Shown here: piece after piece, positions 45,814 to 60,100 of the stretch | How the letters are laid out: the number at the start of each line of letters is the position of its first letter | Position numbering within the stretch: position 1 is the first letter of the stretch | DNA from: Henckelia pumila | Lineage: Eukaryota > Streptophyta > Magnoliopsida > Lamiales > Gesneriaceae | Direction of reading: 5' to 3' | Assembly (NCBI RefSeq): GCF_033568475.1 | Contig: NC_133123.1 | Coordinates: 3,596,001-3,660,000, forward strand | Length of the DNA: 64,000 nucleotides | Notes under the pieces: model-generated | Seen by the model: the letters and a program-made list of their open reading frames with translations, nothing else | Told to the model about the DNA's origin: nothing | The model's database searches: none | Program-made: the position numbers and the translations under genes

Positions 45814-46678
45814 TATGACCTGCTATGTGTGACTAATATTATATGTGTATTTTAAAAATAAAAATATATATTATATGTACATCTTGTAGTGTACATTTGG
45901 TTTATATCTATTTACAATTTCTTTCATTAACTACAAAATTACCCATGATAAGAGTAAGAATAATGCTAGACGTACACCTAAGTGCATATCTTGGTTTACA
46001 CTCTTACTTATTAATTACAAAATTTTTCTTGATAACTAGATATTTATTTCTTATCATGATTAGTTTTGTATTTAATGAGAAAAATGAGAGAAATATTTAA
46101 GTAAGGGTGTAAACCAAAATGAACACTACAAGGTGTACATCTAACATTTTTCAAAAAATAAGCTATAGTTTTGTAATTAATAAGGATAAATATAAATCAA
46201 AGTGTACATCTAGCTAGCATTACTCTTTTAAAAATCCAGAGGAGTGAAATCCCATTTTGAAATAAAACATCTCCTTGATGTTGCAAATTAAACTAAACAC
46301 AAAAACTAATATTAGATCTCATGCACGGTTTAATTTGTGAGACAAATTTCAAATTTAACTGATAAAAAAAATTATTTATCAAAGCATGCAATTCTACCAA
46401 TATAGATTAAATGAAATCATTTTACGATAGAACAATCCATCGAGTTGGTAAAAAAAAAAAACAAATATATTTGCTCAATATATTAACAATCCAAAACAAC
46501 AACAAAAAAAAGAACATTTTATTATCTAATTATTTTCTTAAAAAAAATATTGACCAAGTCCATTTCTTCAAATATCCAAAAAAAATATATATATATATCA
46601 AACTATCCTTCCCTTCCCTATATATCCTCCAAACATTATCCATAAACTACACCAAACAGGTGATCGAACATAAGCGAA

Positions 46679-47088
46679 ATGAATTCCATAACATGCCACT
46701 CTTTACCCCCTTCGTCTCTTCCAAATTGCAGTTACATTCGCCAAAGGAGGATGGTTTTTCAGTCCAAGAAAGCATTCAAGATTCAAGAAAATCGAGCAGG
46801 ATTCTCGTCTTTTAGAACCTGGGCCACAGTTCCTCCTGTTTATATCACCGCTAGTTCGCCGGCTAACAGCGGAAACTTATCGGTCCTGCTTCAGACAAGG
46901 TGTAAGATTGTGATGTTTATAATGTAATAATTTGATCGATTGATTTATCTGTGTAATTTGTTGGCAGCGCCGTGCTTCTGTTTGCTTACTGGATTGCCAA
47001 TTTTGTGGTGCCGGCCTTTATTATGGAAGATTATCGAAGAGATAAGTCAGAAGACAACCAGGATAATAATGATCCATCCCAAGATTAG
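46679..47088 (+). CDS. Small probable plastid membrane protein
   Basis: Two exons (46679-46899, 46968-47088) joined at AG|C give 113 aa. I do not recognise the family with confidence. The first about 45 residues (MNSITCHSLPPSSLPNCSYI then RQRRMVFQSKKAF) are Ser-rich and basic with no early acid, as in chloroplast transit peptides. A conserved-looking segment PPVYITASSPANSGNLSVLL leads into one hydrophobic span, VLLFAYWIANFVVPAFIM, at residues about 75-93. The C-terminus is strongly charged and Asn/Asp-rich, ending NDPSQD. The 68-base intron has good GTGTAAG and GGCAG borders, and a TATATATA-type box lies near 46586-46597. Codon use and a clean splice support a real gene. Confidence 0.65.
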
Positions 47089-47775
47089 GGGATTATATAT
47101 AGCAAGCCAATGCTTAATTTGGGAACGGATGAGGTTGGGCAAATTTTTAGATTATAAACTTGGAAAAATATATTCGCGGATAGCATTGCTTCAGTCGATT
47201 AATTATATTGCAACTTTCCTGTCTGATTTTTTCAATACAAATTTGCCCAGTAATTTCTTCACGAATTATATTCTTAAACAATAGAAAGCCCCTTTACCGA
47301 ACATTGAGATATGAGACTGTGCCTTTAAAGAATATCTAGTACTCAAATCATGTATCTGATAATTAAATTGCAATGAGATTGAACTATACCTTATTTTATC
47401 AATATGAAACTGTGGATTTCGAGGCTTTTGAAGAATTAACAAAATAAGCACGCGGTCCGTACACCAAAATAATAGTTTTTATTTCAAAAAAAATATTCTT
47501 GTGGAATTATTTTAACGTTATTTTCTGTACTATTAATGTGTTAACAACTGGTTTTTAGCTATATTTTCATTTTTATCTCGCTCAATTAAGACTGACAAAA
47601 ATTTTCAAAATCTGGACTTTTTTCGAATCCCCAAAAACCCACCAAAAATTTATCTTCATTAGAATTGTATTATTTTAAAACCAATTTGATCATTTAAAAA
47701 AATATATAAATTTACTTTTAGTATTTTTACATTAAAAAATAAAAATAATTTCGAAAAATAAATTTAAATTTCTAG
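47089..47775. other. Intergenic, 3' flank of small gene
   Basis: AT-rich; the first 200 bases are probably 3' UTR. Nothing else recognised. Confidence 0.4.
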
Positions 47776-47779
47776 TAAT

Positions 47780-49560
47780 TTTCGGGCCTCCTGGTAATAC
47801 TTGGGTGAAGCCCAATACTAACAGCGCAACCCAAAATATTCAGGCCTCCTGGTAATACTTCTCTTTTTGCCTGCTTGTAACAGTTTTCTTGGTCCACCCC
47901 ATTAGTAGGCCCGGCCCATGTGGACCTATTCCAGGATTCGCGGCAAACCAATATTCGGCCTGCTCTGCTGGTAACCGTAACACTTTTGTTGGGCCTTTTG
48001 GTGGATTCATTGCAGCCCAATATTAAGCCTGCTATGATGGTAACACTTATTTTGGGCCTATTTCAAGATTCACCTTAGCCCAATTACAATTCCCTTAGTA
48101 CCTAGCCCAATTCAAGTGGGGCCAGGATTAAATATAGCCCAATTTGCGATACTTACTTCGTTTATTGCCTAGACCAATTCATCTTGGGCCCATCCAGGAT
48201 TCACCGCAGCCCAATACTTCTCTTGACCCTAGGGCATTGAATAATATTCGTAGGCTTAGCCCAATACTGAATTAAGGCCTATTAATGACTAGCACAATTT
48301 AAATTAGGCCTATTCATTCACCGCAGCCCAATTAGTACTTCTTTTAATACTTAGCCCAATTTAAATTGGGTCTATTCATTCACATCAGCCCAATTAGTAC
48401 TTCTTTTAATACTTAGCCCAATTTTAATTGGACCGAATATTAAGTCGGCTCAGTTGATAACACTTATTTTGGGCCTATTTCAATATTCACCTGAGCCCAA
48501 TATGCAATTTGCTTGGTTCCTAGGCCAATTAAAGATGGGCCCAATTAGTACTTTTAATACTTAGACCAATTTAAATTGGGCCTATTCATTCATGATACAT
48601 ACCCTTGCGAACTGATGCCCTTTCTTGAGGAGTGTCTGTTTTACTGCAGCCCAATAAGTACTTCTTTTTAATACTTATCCCAATTTAAATTGGGCCGAAT
48701 ATTAAGTCTGCTCTGTTTGTAACACTTATTTTGGGCCTATTTCAATATTCACCTGAGCCCAATATTCAATTCTCTTAGTGCCTAGCCCAATTAAAGTTGG
48801 GCCTATACCGGTTTAAACGTAGCCCAATAATAATACTTACTTTGTTTATTCCCCAGCCCAATTTAGTTTGCCCACCCCGGATTCATCCCAGCCCAATACC
48901 ATTGGGCTTAGGCATTCAATAATTTTCGTGGGCCTATGCCGGTTTAAACGTAGCCCAATAATAATACTTACTTTGTTTATTCCCCAGCCCAATTTAGTTT
49001 GGCCCACCCAGGATTCATCGCAGCCCAATACCATTGGGCTTAGGCATTCAATAATTTTCGTGGGCTTTGCCCAATACATAATTAAGGCCCATTCTTGCCT
49101 AGCCCGATTTTAATTGGGCCTACTCAGACCAATGGGCTTAACCCAATACTAAATTGTGTGCCTATTCTTGCTTGCCCAATTTGGGCATTTTCCTGGAATA
49201 ACTGCAGCCCGATACTTATTTTGGGCCTAAATATTTAATACTTAGTTTTCTTGGACCTAATCCAATATTTTACTTGGGCCTATTATTCAGTATTTCTTTT
49301 AGGCATATAGCACAATTATACTTGGGCCTTTGGCCGTTAAATACTTTGGGCCTATTGCAGAAGGCAATACCTATTTTTCTATCAGTGCGTAGCCCAATTC
49401 AAGTTGATTCTATTACAGGATTCACCGTTGCCCAATTACTTATTTTGGGCCTAAGCATTCGTTAAGTTTGTATTATTGACCCTAATCCAATATATTTCTG
49501 AGTTCTATTAGTCTAGCACAATCAATTGGGTATAGTGCGCAGCCCAATGTTCTGGCCTGC
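47780..49560. repeat. Degenerate GCCCAA/TTGGGC motif array
   Basis: By hand count about 27 GCCCAA and 17 TTGGGC words lie in 1.78 kb, mostly as AGCCCAAT and ATTGGGCCTA, often facing each other as GCCCAATTTAAATTGGGC. Spacers reuse phrases such as GGATTCACCGCAGCCCAAT, TACTTCTTTTAATACTTAGC and TAACACTTATTTTGGGCCTA in a layered, decayed minisatellite. There is no open frame of note. TGGGCC is also the site II motif bound by TCP factors and AGCCCAAT contains a CCAAT core, so protein binding is conceivable but not shown. The array stops about 25 bases before the tRNA-Phe gene. Confidence 0.85.
48801..49062. repeat. 131-bp tandem duplication within the array
   Basis: GCCTATACCGGTTTAAACGT begins at 48801 and GCCTATGCCGGTTTAAACGT at 48932. 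Both units run to CAATAATTTTCGTGGGC. The near-identity shows the array is still changing by local duplication. Confidence 0.9.
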
Positions 49561-49575
49561 TACTAGCTTTTCTGC

Positions 49576-49579
49576 AAAA
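49576..49579 (-). terminator. Pol III T-run after tRNA-Phe
   Basis: Four T residues on the minus strand, 5 bases beyond the 3' end of the tRNA, a minimal Pol III terminator. Confidence 0.6.
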
Positions 49580-49583
49580 TGGA

Positions 49584-49608
49584 TGCGGTGAGCGTGGATC
49601 GAACACGC

Positions 49609-49651
<43 letters not shown>

Positions 49652-49656
49652 CCCGC
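49584..49656 (-). tRNA. tRNA-Phe (GAA)
   Basis: The minus strand reads GCGGGGATAGCTCAGTTGGG at the 5' end. The anticodon loop is CTGAAGA (anticodon GAA), the T loop GTTCGATCC, and the gene ends TCACCGC plus discriminator A. Length is 73 bases without intron. A-box (TAGCTCAGTTGGG) and B-box (GGTTCGATCC-like, here TGTTCGATCC) are intact. The acceptor stem has one G-A mismatch at pair 5-68, as I recall for plant cytosolic tRNA-Phe. CCA is not encoded, as expected for a nuclear gene. Confidence 0.96.
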
Positions 49657-50835
49657 TTCATGGTTTGGATGTTTCTTAAACCTTTTATATAGCCGTTTTG
49701 TAATTATATTTTGTTTGGCCTAAATTGTCTGGGTCAAGTCAAATCTGTTGTCGAATTTTATCCAAATTCTGAATTTTATTCTGAAATTAAATAAATTTAA
49801 AAATAATATATACGAGTCTTTATATTTACGTATGATCAATTATTAAAAATTTTTTTTGTTCGTTTTGGTTTCATCCATTTTTCTAATTTGTGAAAATGCA
49901 TAATATTGCACTTGTGTTCTAAAGAGATGTTTTTAAAATATTATAGCGAGATAAATTAGCAATTATGAAAAGAGGAACAATTTGTGAAAGTTACAATATC
50001 AAATCTACCAAAATTGTCTCTAATAGGCTGAAACTCAATGTATAGTAAGGTAGTTAAGTGAGGTTTGTTTGGGTTTGGCAGCAGTGATAATGCCAGATTG
50101 TGAGCCTTTTTTTTTTGGTGTTATTAATCTTTGTTGGTTTGGTACGGTATTTTCATTTTAAGAAACTCACTCAATTAGCTATATCTAAGATTTTTTGAAA
50201 GGGGATTGATAAGTGGGAAAATGAACCCTTAGACACTTCTTGTATTAAGGATCCATATTTTAAACTATCCATTTTATTCCCCAAATGCCCTAACCAAAAT
50301 GAAGCGCCTAAATGTTGGTATTGGATGTTAACTTGGACGTAAGTAAGTTCATCATATTCACAAAAATCACATTATTCGTCATATATTACATTTACGTACC
50401 TATCATTTTTTTCACTATTGTTTATTTATTTAGTAATCATTCAATAATTACTACTTTGAGCCAAGTGTTACCTAAGAGATGTCAAATCTCTTGTTCATCC
50501 AAGAGATTGGACAAGGGTCGCATTGGATGTTTCTCCAAGCTCTTTCTTTGTGCCGATTGTGTGGTTTACATATTCAATAAACGAATCACCATCAAACATA
50601 CAAATCACATATTCAATAAACGAACCACCATCAAACATACAAAATATCTTGCATAATAACATCGAGTGGATAAAATTTTATAAAACACCACATAAAAACC
50701 AATACTCAAATTCTTATCAAGTTCAAGATGAAAATCATGTTTCTTAGAAGGATAGAACCGAGACAATACAAAGAATATACAAGTTTATCATAAACAATAG
50801 ATATATACGAATAGAGGCTAAGCTACAAATACTTC
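49657..50835. other. Intergenic with a 39-bp tandem duplication
   Basis: TATTCAATAAACGAATCACC starts at 50571 and a near copy at 50610; both contain ACCATCAAACATACAAA. The last about 100 bases before 50836 are probably the ATG8 3' UTR. No other gene is seen. Confidence 0.5.
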
Positions 50836-52385
<1,550 letters not shown>

Positions 52386-54167
52386 GGCGCCCGGTGTTGA
52401 AGCAACGATCGGCGAAAGAAGATTGGAGAAATAAAGGGGAAAATCAAAATCCCGTTTCAAGGATAGATAGGTTTTCTTGCCTTAAAAACGAGATATTAAA
52501 TATTTAATTGATTCTGACGTATTACCGGATTCATTTTTTGATTTACTATACGTCTTCTTCAATTAAGGAATAAAAATCATAATTTGTGTACATATCTTAT
52601 ATTATCGGATGAAAATCGTTTTCTAAAATCTCCAAAACTCATATTAATTTATGAATTTTAGTTTATCATAACTTCACTCCGTCCCACATTTTTAAACAGT
52701 ATTTCCTATTTAATTGTTTTTTTAGGAACCTATTTAATTGTTTTTAATTACTAATATGTCTATTTAATTATTACAACATTCATTACTTAAAGACGACACG
52801 AAAAATTTCTTGTAAAATCTAAAAAAAGTAATTTATTCAAGTCGAAGGTTCATATTTCATATATGCAAACATCGGTACACAAATCCAATATCGAAAATCG
52901 ACATATACAAAAGAAAACCCATAAGGTATTGTCGAACCAAATCTCCATCCAAGTGATCCAAGTACTACGTGCGACATTAAGAATGTATTATCATATACTA
53001 CAAAAGCTAAAATTTAAGATTAATATCATGATCTCATATTGACTCGAATAACTTGGATATCATAAACCAATTATCCATTGTCTTAATTTCATGTATGATT
53101 GTATTCTTGTTTCTATATTCCAAGGATGGAGCTTGCTGAGGTCGGGGTTCCTCTATGGACATGGTAGTTGGGAGCGTTGTGTTTCTGAAGGTGGCCTTGG
53201 AAAAGAATGCTTCCATTGAAGAGGACAAAGGTTAATTCACAATCCAACTTTTTTCCCTGTGTACCTTTGTTTCCCCGATATATTATGGAAATATAACTAT
53301 TCTAAACTCATGAGAACGATGTTTGCAAAAAATCCATCCAAGACAAAGTTTGGAAATTAAAGTCGAAAATCAGATGATACAGCTAAAAGTTACTCCGAAT
53401 ATTGCTAAATTTATAATGTTTTCGCATCATTGTGACTGTCACTAAATAGGAAATCAACATATATCATAGATCATGATGAGCAACATGGATTCCTATAAAC
53501 AAGGTCTCTGCTCATTAGTACCAATTTATAGTTACACGTAACAGTTCCAGGTGGCTCTAGAAGGAAATGCAATTTCTTTTCTTTCTTGGCAGTGATTATG
53601 TACCTGATTGTACAAAAAGATCAGTAAACTAAGAAGTTCCTGAATGCTGTTATGTACCTGCAGAAACATCATAGCACAAATTAGGAGTTAAAGCAACCTC
53701 AAAACATGAGGTACTCTTGATCAGAGAAAGAGCAGCAGGAGCCGAGGGGAATTAGAATTTGATTGTGAGCCGAGGGAAAAAAAAGGCCTATCTACAAGGT
53801 TTTCACAATAAGACTTGAAGCACAAAAAGTGGGGGAGGGATAATTTTTTTTCCCTCGTTTTTTAGATTCTGTTCACATTAAAAAAGACCATCTGCTTTTC
53901 TATCAAAGAAATAATAACATTTTGTATTGTCTCAAACATTATTGCGGTCGCATCACATTTTAATTCATCTAATGACTTGTCTAAACGGAAGTCGAAACTC
54001 GAAGGTCAATAAACAAATAAAACCAACAACATAAAATTTAGTTATGTGAAATCAGTGAGGTGTAATCCAAGAAGTTTTTAGAGATGAACCTTAGAACAAT
54101 CTGAGGATTTTTTAAGAAGGAATTAAACAGGTAGAATTGAACTCACATGGGGATATTCACCATAGTT
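52386..54167. other. Intergenic, ATG8 promoter and CTR1 3' flank
   Basis: No TATA close to ATG8 is obvious. A 64-codon frame at 53034-53228 (minus) has no recognised motif. 53560-54160 is probably partly the 3' UTR of the CTR1-like gene. Confidence 0.4.
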
Positions 54168-57100
54168 TCACGTGAGTGAAGGTATTTCTGCATGACCCTT
54201 TTGAGTTGTTGGAGGAGACCTAATCGATGTTCTCAAAGATTCCATGATGCTGGAAAAGGAGGGGCGTTTCCAAGGCTCGCTGAGATATTTATGCAAAGTT
54301 AGTTACAAAAGCAACTTAAAAATCAACTTTAGTTCAGATGAAATTCTCTGCTAATTTGAATTGAAGCCAATAGTATGTAGAAATTGATAACAGGTATGTT
54401 CACATGTGAAATCAATAGTGGAAAGGAATCTAAGCAGCAAGAAAGGAAGTGACACCAATTGATAACATATACTACCCCAAAATGCTATTAAATATATTTA
54501 TGGCTGATTCAGAAACAGCATTTATGACAGGTTTGCACGTCAGACAAGGAAATAATTATACCCTCCAAGACGAACACTACACTTCCCAAATAAACCAGAC
54601 GTACAAGTAATTGTACCCACTAAGACGGACATTACACTTCCCAAGTAAACCAGACGTTTCACTCACTTAGCCCAGCAGCTCTCGATTATGGCCGCTATCT
54701 GAGGATTTATGCCCACCGGTATTTCAAGCCTTTTTCCTTTAAAACCAACAGCTGCAACAACCTAGAAGGTTAAGATACAAATTCAATCATGAGTACATAT
54801 AAGTGGGCTCAAGAAAACATCAAAGTTAATGTAAATATAGCGGCAATGCTTCGGAAACTTTGACAGATTAAGGGAATAACCATCGCCAGTAGGAAACTAG
54901 CAAAGGTAAGACTTTCATGTTTTCATTTTTTCCATTATTGTTTTGGAGGGAGAGGTAGAGTGGTAGGCAGGTTGCAGAGGCCATAGCAGGGCATGTCTCT
55001 CCGGCTCCCCACAAATCCATGCAGGATAAAATATACTTCAAAGTTCAAACTGATAGTACATCATCGGCATCATCAGTTTGTATACAGAACATAATTACCA
55101 TCAGATGTTAAAATTTCCCAAAATTAAAGATCAAAGGGTGAATCAGATGCATCTGATGCTACTTCGAGGAACTAATGATATGACTTCTTATTATGGAAAA
55201 TTGCAATTTTAGTCCTATAATTTGTCATGTTTTGGTTTTTAGTCCTGCAACTCGTTAAAAGTATGGTTTTCATCTAGTAACCTGAACTTTTTTTTTTGGT
55301 TTTGGTTCCTTTTTTTGCCTAAAACCACTAAAGTCATCGAATATTGTTTATTTGATACCGATGTTCTTCTACGTGACTCATGTGACAAGAATAAAGCGTA
55401 TATTATACAAATTAAAATTTGGCTAAACAAAAACAAAGAAAAAACGACAAACCTTTTTCCCTCCCATTTTGAGGGATTGAGGATTGTTTTGTTTTATTTT
55501 CCATTTTTTTAAACTAGTAATCAGCACGTGCGATGCACGTGTTGACACTTTGTCTTTATAATATATTTATTTATTATTTTTTACAATTATATTTAGTTGG
55601 ATTTTCACGGCCTCATAATAAAAATCATAAATTTGAATTAGTAATTATGCAAATCAACTTAAATAATACAATAATCATTAACAAATTTTTATAATGTACG
55701 TTTCATATCATTATTGATATTTGAAAATATAATCATTCAAACTAAAATTAATGATAAATAAAAAACATAATCATGAAAGTATTAAACAATTATATTTTCA
55801 GTCATATAACTCGTATGTTTCAAACAAAAATTCATGATACGTAAATAAAATAGTCATCGAATTACTAAGTTATTAATTAGATTTTTCTTAGTTAATGATT
55901 ATTTCAACTCTTTTATCATATTTTATTTTGATATTTTTTTAAATTATTAATTAAAATATAAATAAGAGTACATTTGAGTATTTTCCAACAAAAATAATCG
56001 AAAAAAATAACCAAAATGAAATTATAAATTCAACTATTCAATTTAAAATAAACTGATATCCTAACATCATAAAATTTATTGATAATTCATTCAATAAAAG
56101 TTCTCGTAAATCATCATAATAAATGTTTGTACCATGATTAATTTTATTTTTATTGCCTTAGAATCATGCATAATCTCAAATCTATTAAAGAACACCAAAT
56201 TTAATACACACTATTTTATAATTTAAGACAATTATTGTTGATATAAATGACTTATAATAATTGAATTAAATTAAATTATTATTCAATTGATTAGAAAATA
56301 CTCTCTCCATCCCAATTATATAGATCACATTTATTTTATTTTTATTTTTCCCAAATATATAGACATATATCATATTTGATAATATTTTTTTACACTCGTT
56401 TACTAATATACCCCTATTAACTATATCTTAAAAATTATGAAATCATTTTTTACATTTTTTAAATACAATTATAGGGATAAAATTTGAAGTTCGTACAAAA
56501 TTTGTTTTCTCAATATAAATAAAGAAAATAGCATAAATAAAAAATAAAACTTACGGTATTAATATAAAAAGTTAGATTAAAAATATATATTTATGAAATT
56601 TGTATAATATTAATTAAGCCCTTGATATTTTTATATATTTAAGAAGGAGAAAATTTTTAATAATAATTATACAAATTTAATAAATAATGATTTTATATAT
56701 ATATGAGTTTGATGATTATGATAAAAAGATTTAAATTAATAAATTTGATGGCTTAGTATATTATTTTTTTTATTAATATTAAGTGAACAAATTATATAAT
56801 TGATACTATGGTAATGAGTCTAATTATGACTCATTTCATATTATCTGTTCTGATTATATAGTGTAGTTTTTTTTCACACATATTAAAAAAATCATGGAGA
56901 AAACAAATTTGTAAAGTTTCTATTATTTATACCTTTTAATGTATTCAAAAAATTAATGCACAAGTTTCAAAATATAGTTAATAGGGGTAGAGTGTAAAAA
57001 AAATACTAAAATGGTATATATATATATGCCTATAAATTTGAGACAAAAACAAACAAACAATCATGATCTATATAATTGAGACGAAAATATTATCTAACTT

Positions 57101-60100
57101 GGATGCTTTTCATTTTTAATCACTTTACTTTTATATTTTTATTTAATTTATTTATCTATTTGATTAACTGAAAATCTTTTAAGACATAAACTAAAATTAG
57201 CTTTTCATTTTATATTCTTATATATTTTTATATTCCCTACATTACTAAAATAAAAAGACAAAATTGTTATTTCAAAATGGTAAAACTTTAACCTTTTATT
57301 CACTTATATATGTATATATATGTGTATGTAAATATTAATTAATATCTATAAAATAGATTATACATTTATGACCTTCATTGAATTGCAACTAATGATTCCA
57401 TTAACCCCATTACACAATTCATTTTTTTAATTATTTTACGTAATATAAGGAATATAAAAATATATAATAATATAAAATTAAAAGCTAATTTTATTTTATG
57501 GCTTAATTGAGTTTCAGTTAATCAAATGGATAAATAAATTAAATAAGAATATAAAAGTAAAAGATAAATTTTAGTTTATGACTTTAATTGAGTTTCAATT
57601 AATCAAGTTTGAATAATTATAATTTAATATTTTCTCTTCCTTATCTGTAAAATATCAAGGGTTTAATTTATTTTTTTTAAAAGGTAAACTTGCATTTTAT
57701 TGAGTGATCAATGGTTTAATTTATACTCCTACATTAATTTCGTAAATATATATATATTTTAATACCGTAAATTTTAATTTTTAGCCTTGTTATTTCAAGA
57801 TTTATTTATATTTGATTAAATGCAACTCAATTAAACTCATAAAATAAAAATTATCTTTTAATTTTATATTCTTATCTAATTTATTTATCTATTTGATTAA
57901 CTGGAACTCAATCAAGCCATAAAATAAAATTTTCTTTTAATTTTATTTTCTTATATTATATATTTTTATATTCCTTATATTACATAAAGTGTAAAATAAA
58001 TAAAAAAATTATTTAAAAATGAATTGTGTAATGGAGTTAATGGAAGCATTAGTTGCAATTGAATTAATGTCATAAATGTATAATCTATTTATGGATACTA
58101 ATATTTACATACATATATGTACGTGTGTGTGTAAATATGAATTATTATCATTATTAATTTAGTTTGAATAATTATTATTTAACATTTTCTCCTTCTTATT
58201 TGTAAAAATATCAAGGGTTTAATTTTTTTTAAAGGTAAACTTGCATTTTATAGAGTTATCAAGTGTTTAATTTATACTCCTACATTAATTTTGTAAATAT
58301 ATATATTTTAATACCGTAATTTTTACTTTTTAGCCTTGTTATTTCAAGATTTCTTTATATTTGATTAATTACAACTCAATTAAATTATATTTGATTCATT
58401 GCAACTCAATTAAAGTCATATAAACTAAAATTTATCTTTTACTTTTCTATTCTTATTTGATTTATTTACTATATAAATTTGATTAATTGCAAGGTTTTCG
58501 ACCCTTAAGAATAGTGCGTTGAGGCCTGCCATAAATCATTAATGAAGAAACGGGCGGGCCATATATCCTACACATACACATCTAACGGCCACACACCTAC
58601 ACATGTATTTAATTTCGTGTATTTATTTTTTTCTTAATAGCAAACAAAAATAATAATGATAATTAATGACTAACATATATTTACTTTTATATCCCTTTAT
58701 GTACATGAAGTGTGTTATACATATTTATTTTTAAACCCTTGTACATATGTTGTTGGAGTAGATAAAAGAATGAATAAAAAGGCAAAGTTGTAAATTCACA
58801 ATCGTAAAACTTTGCCCTTTTATTCACTCTTTTAGATAGGTAATAGACTTGTACATATGTTGTTGGAGTAGATAAAAGAATGAATAAAAGGGCAAAGTTT
58901 AAATTCACAATCGTAAAAATTTGCCCTTTTATTCACTCTTTTAGATAGGTAATAGATTAGATAAATTTTAATGTGTAATATAGGTTATTCTTGTCAGTAT
59001 CGATGTCAAATATGCAATATTCGGTGGATTTAGTAGTTTCGGGTAAAAACAGGACCCAAAAAAAATAAACAAACTTTGACAGGTTACAGGACTAAAACAA
59101 AAAACACACTAAAATTGCAATTTCCCCCCTTTTGTATCACTACCTAATGTACAATTTACATCTACTGTTCAAGTATTTCAATTATCAACATTCTTGAAGC
59201 AACAGTTCTACCCCTATCCCCATAAAGTCTGACCCAAATCAGCATAATATTTATCAGACAATAAGTCATAATTATTTTTATAAAAGTCTTATTTGTTCAA
59301 ATAAAGCTAATCACGAACCTGAGCAGGATTTAAGTTACCCCAAGGCTGCTGCAGCGTTGCCAGCTCCCATAGAATTACCCCAAAACTGTACACATCTGAT
59401 TTCTCATTTGATGGTTCATCACGGAGGACTTCAGGTGCCATCCACTCGGGCTACATGAAAAGAAAAGTAATTCGTTATTAGATTGAGTATTGGAAAATGT
59501 CTGAGGAATGATACCATCGCCCAAGAAGAGAGTAAACTTACAGTGCCAGCAGCAGACTTGGATGAAAGAAATGTGTTAGCCTTTAAACGGGAAAGACCAA
59601 AATCACAGACCTGACGAAGACACGACCATGGTTAGGATTCATACAAAATAAGTGAGTGAAGAAATCTTAAAAACAAAGGTACGCCAATTCTGTGAGTTTG
59701 ATAGGAACGAGGACAAATCTTACAAAAGCATATCAACTTATATGATTCTTTAAATAATAAGCAACAAATATACAGGCCCCTAAATAAATAAAATGAAGCA
59801 ACCATATGAGAGGATGGATGTCATGTCATAGATCAACTCCACTAATTCAATAGTGGTTGGAGGAAAAATGAAAATGGAAATGTTTTAACATTTCAAAGCA
59901 TCACAATTGACTTGCTCATATCAGAAGTAAAAATAAATAGTTTTCCTCTTACCTTCACAGTATACTTTCTATCAACTAATAGGTTAGGAGATTTCAAATC
60001 CCGATGAACAATAGGAGGATTGCGTTTATGAAGATAGTTCATCCCCTTTGCCTGTACAATGGTAGAATCCAACAAGCGAAAGTAATTAGAATGTGGGAGA

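Larger units (their letters stand above)
55195..59129. mobile_element. 3.9-kb terminal-inverted-repeat element in CTR1 intron
   Basis: The left end GGAAAATTGCAATTTTAGTC and the complement of the right end, GGGGGGAAATTGCAATTTTA, match. A second shared phrase, TTTTAGTCCTGCAAC/TTTTAGTCCTGTAAC, lies about 35-50 bases in. The interior is very AT-rich with nested repeats and no transposase. It resembles a non-autonomous Mutator-like element, but the target duplication was not found. Near 55520-55545 it contains CAGCACGTGCGATGCACGTG, a palindromic phrase. Confidence 0.65.

Noticed and set aside
50312-50656. 114-codon frame on the plus strand
   Set aside because: Hydrophobic AT-rich translation ending in a 39-bp tandem repeat; no homology recognised.
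53034-53228. 64-codon frame on the minus strand (MSSSMEAFFSKATF)
   Set aside because: No recognised motif, splice partner or promoter; could be a relic but cannot be supported.
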